Assembly (NCBI GenBank): GCA_035286285.1
Contig: JAYKJG010000471.1
Coordinates: forward strand, 1-8,521
DNA length: 8,521 nt
From: Prochlorothrix sp035286285
GTDB taxonomy: Bacteria; Cyanobacteriota; Cyanobacteriia; Prochlorotrichales; Prochlorotrichaceae
Direction: 5' to 3'
The first letter of the stretch is position 1, and every line of letters begins with the position of its first letter. Positions 1 through 5,708 of this stretch are shown here, piece by piece. Under the pieces are notes generated by a model that saw nothing but the letters and a program-made list of their open reading frames with translations, was not told the DNA's origin and made no database searches. Position numbers and translations under genes: made by a program.

Positions 1-14
1 AAACAGAATAAACG

Positions 15-88
15 GGTAGGGGTCGTGCCCCTGTGCCGACCCTCTGACCGCCAAATACAGGGGCAACCACGGGGGGATTGCCCCTACC
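15..88. repeat. Nested palindromic intergenic repeat
   Basis: An outer inverted pair, GGTAGGGG (15-22) and CCCCTACC (81-88), encloses an inner pair, TGCCCCTG (26-33) and CAGGGGCA (58-65). Together they could fold into a long imperfect hairpin or cruciform. GTAGGGGC-type palindromes of this style are common between genes in cyanobacterial genomes (general knowledge, not searched). No coding potential is apparent. The pairing is read directly from the sequence; the idea that it is a dispersed, MITE-like repeat is inference. Confidence 0.7.
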
Positions 89-119
89 AAAACGAATCGA
101 GATTAGTCGGATTTGGTAT

Positions 120-183
120 AAAGTCCGCACTACGAGCCTTTTGAATTAGGTTAGGGGCTGGGTTGCTCTAAGGTGAAATGCAC
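120..183 (-). repeat. Partial inverted copy of the 2387-2480 repeat element
   Basis: These 64 bases match the reverse complement of 2387-2450 with no gaps and 6 mismatches (58 of 64 identical). The copy keeps one terminal sequence, GTGAAATGCAC (173-183), and the core AAAGTCCGCACTACGAGCC (120-138). It lacks the outer part, which in the full copy carries the second terminal inverted repeat. It lies just upstream of the ferredoxin gene and could carry part of that gene's leader. Confidence 0.85.
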
Positions 184-201
184 CCCCTGAATGTCTTGTA
201 G

Positions 202-220
202 GGGCGCAGTTTTCGCGCCC
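202..220 (+). repeat. Small hairpin just upstream of the ferredoxin start
   Basis: GGGCGC (202-207) pairs perfectly with GCGCCC (215-220) around the 7-nt loop AGTTTTC. It is preceded by GTAG, so it resembles the GTAGGGGC-type repeats at the window start. It ends 18 nt before the ATG at 239. In the leader RNA it could affect translation or simply be a repeat remnant. It also argues against the in-frame ATG at 191 as the true start, because that start would translate the repeat. Confidence 0.6.
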
Positions 221-238
221 AAGGCAGAATTTTTTGCT

Positions 239-646
239 ATGACTGCTAATCCCTCTCCCTGCGATTCCCTCACCGCCTGCGTCCAAGCCTTGGGTCTGTC
301 CCAAATCCAGCGCCATTTGTTTCTCTGTGCGGACCAGACCAAGCCCAAATGTTGCAATACTGAAGCGGGTTTAGCCACCTGGGACTATCTCAAAGCACGG
401 CTGAAGGCGTTAGGGCTAGATGCCCCGACAGAGGACCGGCCTAGCTGCGTTTTTCGGACCAAGGCCAACTGTTTGCGGGTTTGCCACCAGGGGCCAATTT
501 TGTTGGTCTATCCCGATGGGGTCTGGTACCACAGTGTGACCCCGGCGGTGATGGAGCAGATTATTCAGGAGCATTTATTGGGCGATCGCATTGTTGAAGA
601 GTACGCCTTTTTAGCGCAACCCCTTCCCCCCAGCGCTGCGGATTAG
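239..646 (+). CDS. Thioredoxin-like [2Fe-2S] ferredoxin domain protein
   Basis: Small soluble electron-transfer protein of 135 residues, of the thioredoxin-fold [2Fe-2S] ferredoxin family (COG3411-like; related to the NuoE-type domain). With Met at 239, HLFLCADQ supplies C30, followed by C38/C39, and the second half CLRVCHQGPILLVYPDGVWY supplies C78 and C82. The C-x7/8-C plus C-x3-C pattern is the expected cluster ligation. The GP..LVYPDGVWY segment is the family hallmark and the C-terminal EQIIQEHLLG helix also fits. The redox partner cannot be told. The start at 239 is preferred over the in-frame ATG at 191 because the 16 extra residues come from a palindromic repeat and have no family resemblance. 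No strong Shine-Dalgarno is seen for either start. C70 is an additional cysteine of unknown role. The family call is secure; the start is moderately so. Confidence 0.9.
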   Translation: MTANPSPCDSLTACVQALGLSQIQRHLFLCADQTKPKCCNTEAGLATWDYLKARLKALGLDAPTEDRPSCVFRTKANCLRVCHQGPILLVYPDGVWYHSVTPAVMEQIIQEHLLGDRIVEEYAFLAQPLPPSAAD

Positions 647-648
647 GG

Positions 649-691
649 AACCCAGGCCGGAGGGGCAACCCTCCTGGGGTTGTCCTGGGTT
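649..691 (+). terminator. Two-tier stem-loop after the ferredoxin gene
   Basis: Outer arms AACCCAGG (649-656) and CCTGGGTT (684-691) enclose an inner perfect hairpin, GGAGGG (659-664) and CCCTCC (669-674), with the tetraloop GCAA. It starts 3 nt after the stop codon. No run of T follows, so it is not a textbook intrinsic terminator. It could end the ferredoxin transcript or stabilise its 3' end. The structure is seen directly; the role is inferred. Confidence 0.5.
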
Positions 692-708
692 AGAAGAAAG
701 TTAGGCTC

Positions 709-714
709 TATAAT
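709..714 (+). promoter_or_regulatory. Candidate -10 box upstream of the small protein gene
   Basis: A perfect TATAAT sits 37 nt before the ATG at 752, in an A/T-rich stretch that stands out from the G/C-rich surroundings. No good -35 hexamer lies at 16-18 nt. TTGTCC at 680-685 is 23 nt away, which is too far for a standard sigma-70 promoter. It would drive the small protein and the FAD oxidoreductase as one unit. Confidence 0.5.
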
Positions 715-751
715 AAAAATTCACATAACTTAACCTTCATCTTTGATCACC

Positions 752-1102
752 ATGAGACATCAACAAGCCCATCTCCCCCGCCGTGTTAAGAAGTCCCTGG
801 GCGGGTTGCCTCTGTCGATTAAGGAGCAAATGGAGTACTACATGGGGGCGAAGCTGTTGGAGGTGGGGGTGAATCCGAAGGAGCCATTCTACAGTTGGTC
901 CTGTGAAGAAGAAGGGGATGAGTATATTTGGACCTATAGCGCCTATTGGGGCGATTTAAAGGAAGAGAAGATGCGGGAGAAGGCGGCGAAGCAGGCCGCC
1001 AAGCAAGGCACCTCCCCGGATGCTGCGCCGCAGCACGCTGCTCAACCGGAAGCCCCAGCGGCGACCCAGCCCAAGCGCAAATTTTGGAATCTGTTTGGTT
1101 AG
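752..1102 (+). CDS. Small unrecognised protein with Ala/Gln/Pro-rich tail
   Basis: Encodes 116 residues from ATG 752; an in-frame TTG at 743 would add three. I do not recognise the family. The first ~75 residues look like a compact domain rich in aromatic and acidic residues (SIKEQMEYYMGAKLLEVGV, then FYSWSCEEEGDEYIWTYSAYWG). A Lys/Glu/Ala helix-like stretch follows, then a low-complexity Ala/Pro/Gln linker, and the protein ends in the basic-aromatic tail KRKFWNLFG. No signal peptide or membrane segment is visible, so it is probably cytoplasmic. The tail could be a docking or membrane-touching motif (speculation). No Shine-Dalgarno is seen before the ATG, as is common in cyanobacteria. It lies 30 bp upstream of the FAD oxidoreductase on the same strand, so the two are probably co-transcribed. 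Confidence 0.75.
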   Translation: MRHQQAHLPRRVKKSLGGLPLSIKEQMEYYMGAKLLEVGVNPKEPFYSWSCEEEGDEYIWTYSAYWGDLKEEKMREKAAKQAAKQGTSPDAAPQHAAQPEAPAATQPKRKFWNLFG

Positions 1103-1132
1103 GGGTTCAGGAACGCTTGTAGGAATGCTGGC

Positions 1133-2338
1133 ATGAACCCAGAAAAATTTGATTGGATCGTCGTTGGGGGTGGGCTAACGGGGTCTGCCCTGGCCTATGA
1201 GTTGGCTGTCCAAGGGCAGTCGGTTGTTTTAGTGGAACCCCAGGATCCCCTTCAGGGCGCGACTCGCTATAGCTATGGCGGCATTGCTTCGTGGTCTGGA
1301 ACCGATGAGTTGACCCGCTACTGGTGCGATCGCACCCAAGCCCGCTATCCAGAACTGATGGCGGAACTGGAAGCCGATTTCCACTACCGATCGACCACGC
1401 TGCTCCTCACCGTGGCAGCGGAGGCCGATCCCCAGGTGGCCTTGGCCCAATATCAACACTTTGCGATTCCCCCCCAACTGTTGACCCCTGCGGAGGCGGT
1501 TGCCCTGGAACCGGCGCTCAACCCTGCGGCCCTGAGCGGTGCTTTGGTGGTGCCCCACGGCCATGTCTGTCCCTTGGCGCTGGTGCAGGGCTATCGTCAG
1601 CAGTTGCAACGCCGGGGAGGCCCGGTGATGCAGGCCAGTTATCGGGGGTTGCGGCGGGTTCAGGAGGATCCAGCGGCTCCGGTTGTGGGGATTGAGACCG
1701 ATCGCGGGCCGATCGAGGCCGATGGGGTGGTCATTTGTGCGGGGGGAATGGGCCGATCGCTGCTGCGCCAAGCGGGCTATAGGGTGCCGCTGTACTATAC
1801 CCAGGCCGAGGTGATTGAGATCCAAGCTCAGCCCGGATTGCTTCAGGGGGTGGTTATGCCTGCGGAGAATCGCCGCTTTGCCCTAGAGGCCCAGGCTAGC
1901 CAGCCGGATTTTGACGATCGCTGGGATCAGCCCGGTCAGGAGATTGTGCCCGCTAGCTTGGATTTGGGGGCGGTGCAGTTTCGAGAGGGTCGCCTGTTGT
2001 TGGGCCAAGCCAGCCGCACTTGGAGCGATCTGGAGCCGCCTTTGGATGCAACAGCCTGTGAGCAAAAGATCCGGGAAGGAACTGCTGGTATTTTTCCGGC
2101 TTTGGCCAATTTGCCGGGACGCTGGCACCGAACCTTGGTCGCCTTTAGCCGCGATGGTTTGCCCTTGGTGGGAGAACTGGGACCGGGCAGTCGGCTTTAT
2201 TTATTTACGGGCTTTAGCAGTCCCTTTGTCTATGTGCCGCCCATGGCCCAAGCCTTTGCTGCCGCTGCGGTGTCGGCAACCTGGGCAGATTCACCTTTGG
2301 CGGCGGTCAGTCCCGATCGTTTTGCGCAACCCCGGTAG
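1133..2338 (+). CDS. FAD-dependent oxidoreductase, DAO (D-amino acid oxidase-like) family
   Basis: A 401-residue flavoenzyme. The N-terminal dinucleotide-binding fold is clear: hydrophobic strand, then G12-x-G14-x-x-G17 in VVGGGLTGSALAYELA, then the second strand ending in E35, the acidic residue that contacts the FAD ribose. A second FAD-site element, GVVICAGGMGRSLL, lies near residue 200. The C-terminal part, DGLPLVGELGPGSRLYLFTG (about 341-360) followed by GFSSP, is the usual closing FAD motif of the DAO family. Length is normal and no break is seen. Relatives oxidise amines or amino acids (glycine oxidase, sarcosine oxidase, DadA), but the substrate cannot be read from the sequence. The start is supported by AGGA at 1121-1124, 8 nt upstream. 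It probably shares a transcript with the small protein before it, and converges on the membrane protein gene to its right. Confidence 0.92.
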   Translation: MNPEKFDWIVVGGGLTGSALAYELAVQGQSVVLVEPQDPLQGATRYSYGGIASWSGTDELTRYWCDRTQARYPELMAELEADFHYRSTTLLLTVAAEADPQVALAQYQHFAIPPQLLTPAEAVALEPALNPAALSGALVVPHGHVCPLALVQGYRQQLQRRGGPVMQASYRGLRRVQEDPAAPVVGIETDRGPIEADGVVICAGGMGRSLLRQAGYRVPLYYTQAEVIEIQAQPGLLQGVVMPAENRRFALEAQASQPDFDDRWDQPGQEIVPASLDLGAVQFREGRLLLGQASRTWSDLEPPLDATACEQKIREGTAGIFPALANLPGRWHRTLVAFSRDGLPLVGELGPGSRLYLFTGFSSPFVYVPPMAQAFAAAAVSATWADSPLAAVSPDRFAQPR

Positions 2339-2360
2339 GGGGCGTGGTCTCTGCGCCTAG

Positions 2361-2510
2361 TTTCTGCCCAATTTCTGCCCAATTGAGTGCATTTCACTTT
2401 GGAGCAATCCAGCCCCTAACCTGGCTCAAAAGGCTCGTAGTGCGGACTTTAGTCCGTCCCTTGGCAAAAGTGAAATGCACCCGCCCAATTCCTGCCCAAT
2501 TTCTGCCCCT
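2361..2510. repeat. 11-bp direct-repeat array split by a palindromic element
   Basis: Copies of an 11-bp unit close to TTTCTGCCCAA flank the 94-bp element. Two exact tandem copies lie on the left (2361-2371, 2372-2382). On the right are three diverged copies in register (2478-2488 ending CGCCCAA, 2489-2499 TTCCTGCCCAA, 2500-2510 TTTCTGCCCCT). The simplest reading is an older tandem array interrupted by insertion of the element. Short tandemly repeated sequences of this kind are known in cyanobacterial intergenic DNA (general knowledge). Confidence 0.7.
2387..2480 (+). repeat. 94-bp MITE-like element with perfect 14-bp terminal inverted repeats
   Basis: GTGCATTTCACTTT (2387-2400) and its exact reverse complement AAAGTGAAATGCAC (2467-2480) bound a 94-bp unit. 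Inside is a second palindrome, CGGAC / GTCCG around TTTA (2443-2456). Bases 2387-2450 recur inverted at 120-183. It lies between two converging genes, where its hairpin could also act as a two-way transcription stop, although no T-run is present. It has no coding capacity, so movement would need a transposase acting in trans. The mobile-element reading is inference; the structure is seen directly. Confidence 0.75.
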
Positions 2511-2514
2511 TGGC

Positions 2515-4062
2515 TCAGGTGCGATCGCGGTAGGCCAGATATAACGCCTCTAGGAACAATTCTGGGGTCAATTTGCTGGGTAGTTGGGCTAATTGGATGG
2601 TTTCCTTGAGCCGACGGGCTAGGGCTAGACTTTGCTCCTTGCGTTGGTTGGGCGACAGGCTCGATCGCCCCAACAAATACGCCTCCAAGTCCTCAAAATC
2701 CCGACCACCCATGTAATACAGCCCGCCATGGCTGCTGAGGCTTGCCGCGATCGGCTGGGCCTGGGCGGAAATGCGGGGAGTGGGGTTAGGGGTGCCGCTG
2801 AGGGGCGGGAGATCGGTGGGAGGGGGGGTGGGGCGCTTGGTTTTAGGGTTAAACGGGATAGGACGCTTGGGATCGCCTGAATTTGCCGCTGGTGTGGCCT
2901 GCTGATTTCCCGCATTCATGGCGGCGATCGCCGCTGCCCACTGCTCATCCCCAGTACTGCCGGTGGAGGTGCGGCGGGTCTGTCCTGTTTTGCTGCCGGT
3001 GCTAGCCGATCGGGGAGCCGTGGCGGCGCTGGAGGATGTACCGCTGGAGGATGTACCGCTGGAGGATGTACCACTGGAGGATGTACCGCTGGACATACGG
3101 GGGCTGGACGATCGATCGCCCCGGCTCAGCTTCAGATCTAATCCCTCTTGGCGACTACAGAGGTCGTAGTACAGCACGGCCTTGATAGCTTGCCAAAAAG
3201 ACAGCAACAACAGATTGGCCACCAAAAACAGGCCGATCGAGGCCAATGCCGCTAGACCTAGCCCCTCCAGAAAGGCAACATCGGGAGTCCCGGTCACCCA
3301 AGTCTCTAAAGTCGGCAAAGCCGTTAAAAAAGCCAGAACTAGGGGAACCAAGGCGATGGCAAAAAAGGGAACCGTCACCAGGGAAGCCAACAGCAACACC
3401 AGGGAAATGCGGGTTGCGGACCCCTTGGACAGGCTCCAACTGCGTTCGATCGCCTGGGATGCGGTGAGGTCTTCGGCTTCCAGGGCGATCGCCAGATCCG
3501 GCACAAACAACCGGGCAAACACCCAGTAATAGAGGGCAAGACCCCCCAGGTTTAAGGCCGCCAACAGGAAGACCGTTAGGGCGCTGTCGCCCACCACAAT
3601 CATCAAGGGAAAGCCAACGAAATTTTGGACAAAGCCAATGGCGATTTGGGTGACAAGGAGGCAACCCGCTAACAGCCCTTGGACCCAAACAAATTTCCAG
3701 AGCCGGGGGCGGAGGGTGTGGCGGGCGGCGGCGATCGATTCGGGTTGGTTAATGAGTTCCTGAAACGCCAAGCGGGCAATGACGGCGCTATTGAGTCCGG
3801 ACTTCGCCATACTGAACAGCATTAACCCCAAGGCTCCCAGGCTGAGCAGCAAACCCACCAAAATTCCCAGCCCCGTCCCGCTCACGGTCCCCACCGCGAC
3901 CCCCACCCCCACCGCTAGCCCCCAGCCCAGCAGCCCCAGTAAGGGCCAACAGGCGGCAACAACGGCCACGGGTAAGTAGCGGCTAAGATTCGATCGATAC
4001 AGTCGCAGTCCCGCACTGACAATATCCCCGGTCCTCAGGGGCTGTAGGGTATTGGAGTCCAT
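2515..4062 (-). CDS. Multi-pass membrane protein, GPDPase membrane-domain-like, with repeat-bearing cytosolic tail
   Basis: A 515-residue integral membrane protein in two parts. Residues ~25-300 hold about six hydrophobic segments (near 30-55, 62-85, 125-148, 158-185, 218-250, 265-292). The sequences SQAIERSWSLSKG (202-214) and AVLYYDLCSRQEGLDL (295-310) match the pattern seen in the glycerophosphodiester phosphodiesterase membrane-domain / DUF975-like families. No catalytic phosphodiesterase domain is present, so it should not be called an enzyme. From residue ~315 comes a Ser/Thr/Pro-rich linker with an SGTSS repeat (325-344). A distinct C-terminal block of about 70 residues (from GGLYYMGGRDFEDLEAYLLG onward) looks folded and helical. 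The stop codon lies 34 nt beyond the 94-bp repeat element. It is divergent from the SpoIIM-family gene, with 144 bp between the starts. Function is unknown; a role in membrane organisation or transport is only a guess. Confidence 0.85.
   Translation of the reverse strand: MDSNTLQPLRTGDIVSAGLRLYRSNLSRYLPVAVVAACWPLLGLLGWGLAVGVGVAVGTVSGTGLGILVGLLLSLGALGLMLFSMAKSGLNSAVIARLAFQELINQPESIAAARHTLRPRLWKFVWVQGLLAGCLLVTQIAIGFVQNFVGFPLMIVVGDSALTVFLLAALNLGGLALYYWVFARLFVPDLAIALEAEDLTASQAIERSWSLSKGSATRISLVLLLASLVTVPFFAIALVPLVLAFLTALPTLETWVTGTPDVAFLEGLGLAALASIGLFLVANLLLLSFWQAIKAVLYYDLCSRQEGLDLKLSRGDRSSSPRMSSGTSSSGTSSSGTSSSGTSSSAATAPRSASTGSKTGQTRRTSTGSTGDEQWAAAIAAMNAGNQQATPAANSGDPKRPIPFNPKTKRPTPPPTDLPPLSGTPNPTPRISAQAQPIAASLSSHGGLYYMGGRDFEDLEAYLLGRSSLSPNQRKEQSLALARRLKETIQLAQLPSKLTPELFLEALYLAYRDRT
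3031..3090 (-). repeat. In-frame 15-bp tandem repeat, four copies, coding for SGTSS
   Basis: Four 15-bp units (GGAGGATGTACCGCT on the + strand) run head to tail at 3031-3045, 3046-3060, 3061-3075 and 3076-3090. The third has a single base change, which is silent. Read on the - strand they encode SGTSS four times, residues 325-344 of the membrane protein. The unit is a multiple of three, so changes in copy number would keep the frame and alter only linker length. Confidence 0.95.
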
Positions 4063-4206
4063 AGGTTTGTGTTGGGAGTCAATTGGGTTTCACTGGTTGC
4101 AGCCTAGCTGGGGTTATCTTAGACGTATCTGCCGATCGAGGGCGGCTAAATCCCAAAAGACTTCACAAGGGCATTTCGGTATATCTCAAAGTTGGGGGGG
4201 CACAGA
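4063..4206. promoter_or_regulatory. Divergent promoter region between the two membrane protein genes
   Basis: This 144-bp spacer must carry promoters for both flanking genes. On the - strand, TAAGAT (plus-strand 4116-4121) lies 54 nt upstream of the ATG and is a reasonable -10 box, but its -35 is weak. On the + strand, TATATC (4180-4185) is a possible -10 and lies 21 nt before the ATG at 4207, with no convincing -35. No clear operator is visible. Assignments are tentative. Confidence 0.4.
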
Positions 4207-5154
4207 ATGAACATCAAACGCTGGATTGAGCGCCGAGAAACCAGTTGGCGCACCCTGGAACAACGACTGGCCCAAGTTGAAAAACAGGGGTTGCGGCGGC
4301 TTTCCTCTGCCCAGGTCAAGGAATTGGCCAGTTTATACCGATCGGTCTCCGCCGACCTTGCCCGTGCCCGCAGTGTCCAGGTTGGCCCAACCTTAATTAG
4401 CGATCTGCAAACCTTGACGACCCGCGCCTACAGCCAAATCTACCAAGGGGCAAAGCGGGAGGACTGGCGCAACTTGGTGACCTTCTATCGCCGGGGCTTA
4501 CCGGCAGCGCTGCGGGCAGCGGGGGGCTATATTGCCCTTGCTACGGCTATTTTTCTGGCGGGAGCCGTCATTGGTTGGTGGTTTTCCTGGCAGGATCCTC
4601 GCTTTTTGCGTCTTTTGGTGCCGGAATCCCTCATTAGCCTGGTTCAAGACGAGGGCCAGCTTTGGATGGGGTCGATCCTCGGCACGGAACCCATGGCCTC
4701 CAGTACCATTATGGTCAACAACATCACCGTTGCCTTCAAAACCGTGGCGGGGGGCATGACCTTGGGCCTGTTGACGGTGTACATTCTTTTTTTCAATGGC
4801 CTGCTGATTGGGGCGATCGCCACCCTCGTCGGCCAAAATAACCTGGCGATTCCCTTTTGGGCCTTTGTCTTTCCCCATGGCTCCCTGGAACTGCCTGCGA
4901 TTTTTATTGCTGGGGGGGCGGGGTTGCTCCTGGCGCGGGGGCTATTGTTGCCCGGTCGCTACGGTCGGCGGGATGCCCTGCGGCTGCGAGGTCTCCAAGC
5001 GGCCCAATTGGTCTATGGCCTGTTTCCGATGTTGGTCATGGCGGGCATCATTGAAGGCTTTCTGTCCCCCAGTCCGATCGTCCCCGATTTTCTTAAATAT
5101 CTTATCGGGACTGCACTCCTGGGTGGGTTGTTCACTTACTGTAGGAACCAATAG
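4207..5154 (+). CDS. SpoIIM (stage II sporulation protein M) family membrane protein
   Basis: A 315-residue integral membrane protein. An N-terminal charged, helical cytosolic region (1-~95; many Arg/Gln/Glu, including a SADLARARS segment) precedes a membrane domain with segments near 104-125, 180-206, 214-245, 265-285 and 297-311. Family hallmarks are NNITVAF (171-177), FFNGLLIGA (195-203), FPHGSLELPAIFIAGGAGLLLARG (222-245) and IIEGFLSPSP (281-290). In Bacillus, SpoIIM works with SpoIID and SpoIIP in engulfment. Cyanobacteria do not sporulate, and in non-sporulating phyla this family is of unknown function, often near other membrane genes such as RDD, DUF58 or MoxR. The start is ATG 4207; an in-frame TTG at 4192 within a G-run is less likely. 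The 144-bp divergent arrangement with the large membrane protein suggests a joint role. Confidence 0.9.
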   Translation: MNIKRWIERRETSWRTLEQRLAQVEKQGLRRLSSAQVKELASLYRSVSADLARARSVQVGPTLISDLQTLTTRAYSQIYQGAKREDWRNLVTFYRRGLPAALRAAGGYIALATAIFLAGAVIGWWFSWQDPRFLRLLVPESLISLVQDEGQLWMGSILGTEPMASSTIMVNNITVAFKTVAGGMTLGLLTVYILFFNGLLIGAIATLVGQNNLAIPFWAFVFPHGSLELPAIFIAGGAGLLLARGLLLPGRYGRRDALRLRGLQAAQLVYGLFPMLVMAGIIEGFLSPSPIVPDFLKYLIGTALLGGLFTYCRNQ

Positions 5155-5155
5155 C

Positions 5156-5193
5156 AGGCACCTCGAAAACTCCAACTTTTCGGCTGTGTGCCT
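5156..5193 (+). terminator. Composite hairpin after the SpoIIM-family gene
   Basis: Outer arms AGGCAC (5156-5161) and GTGCCT (5188-5193) enclose an inner perfect 6-bp stem, CGAAAA (5164-5169) and TTTTCG (5177-5182), with the 7-nt loop CTCCAAC. It begins 2 nt after the stop codon. No T-run follows, so it may be a weak terminator, an RNA processing or stability element, or an attenuator ahead of the small gene at 5226. Confidence 0.5.
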
Positions 5194-5225
5194 CCACGAT
5201 GATTTATTCGAGGGAGAAAACAGTG

Positions 5226-5543
5226 ATGTATAGCACCAGTCCAACAACGGCCCAAATCGTCATTCACTACGTGGGGGGCGAAAGCGAAACCTTTAATGTC
5301 TATGACTATAACCAGGACGGTGGGGCAGGGGAAGAAACCACCGCTGTTTTAGACAGCTTGCGGGAGCAATTGCAAGGGCTTTTGCAGAAACCTTGGATTT
5401 TCCTGCAATTGGCGGAGGAAACGGTCTGTATCAACACCACGAATGTGACACGCATTGAAGTCAAGCCCTTACTCTTTCCGCTGCAAGTTGAGGGGCTGGT
5501 GGGCAGCGGCGAGCGGGTCACGGCGCTGCATCGAACCCGTTAG
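5226..5543 (+). CDS. Small unrecognised soluble protein
   Basis: Encodes 105 residues from ATG 5226. I do not recognise a named family. The sequence looks like a compact alpha/beta domain: strand IVIHYVGGESETFNVYDYN, a helix VLDSLREQLQGLLQKP, then strands WIFLQLAEETVCINTTNV and RIEVKPL. It ends in a short tail rich in Gly and Arg. No signal peptide or membrane segment is seen. The start is chosen because AGGGAG (5211-5216) lies 9 nt upstream; an in-frame ATG at 5199 precedes that ribosome site and would add nine unlikely residues. It follows the SpoIIM-family gene by 71 bp with a hairpin between, so it could be a separate unit or a reduced-level downstream gene. The single cysteine and lack of catalytic-looking motifs suggest a binding or regulatory role at most. 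Confidence 0.78.
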   Translation: MYSTSPTTAQIVIHYVGGESETFNVYDYNQDGGAGEETTAVLDSLREQLQGLLQKPWIFLQLAEETVCINTTNVTRIEVKPLLFPLQVEGLVGSGERVTALHRTR

Positions 5544-5651
5544 GGTGGATCATCCTGGGTTCTGCCCCCATTCTCCTAAATCAGGTTGGCAATTTTGGCA
5601 AGTTTCGTGGAGTTTTGTGAAAAAGCTTAAATCAAGACGACCCTTGCCCGC

Positions 5652-5657
5652 TAAGAT
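5652..5657 (+). promoter_or_regulatory. Candidate -10 box for psb30
   Basis: TAAGAT lies 51 nt before the psb30 ATG. TTAAAT (5627-5632) is a poor -35 at 19-nt spacing. Immediately downstream, GAGAG (5658-5662) and CTCTC (5676-5680) could form a small 5' leader hairpin. A separate promoter is expected because the upstream gene ends 165 bp away. Confidence 0.35.
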
Positions 5658-5708
5658 GAGAGGCGGTGAAGTTGTCTCTCTTAGCTCGCTTTAGGAGATA
5701 TCGGTTAT

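Noticed and set aside
191..238. Longer ferredoxin start at ATG 191
   Set aside because: The 16 added residues are encoded by a palindromic repeat hairpin and have no resemblance to the ferredoxin family; ATG 239 gives a normal protein.
151..378. Open frame on the - strand over the repeat region and ferredoxin start
   Set aside because: It overlaps palindromic repeats and the well-supported ferredoxin gene in antisense, and the product has no family features.
1229..1825. 198-codon antisense open frame inside the FAD oxidoreductase
   Set aside because: Its translation is rich in His, Gln, Arg and Pro, as is typical of the reverse of a G/C-rich gene, and the sense frame carries full family motifs.
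2344..2544. 66-codon + strand frame in the convergent intergenic region
   Set aside because: It is made of the 11-bp repeats and the 94-bp element and runs into the opposite gene; it is explained by repeat sequence.
3031..3090. CRISPR array at the four 15-bp repeats
   Set aside because: The units are directly adjacent with no spacers, lie in frame in a gene, and no cas gene is present.
3155..3688. 177-codon - strand frame within the large membrane protein
   Set aside because: It is a shifted-frame shadow of the membrane domain, whose real frame has clear transmembrane segments and motifs.
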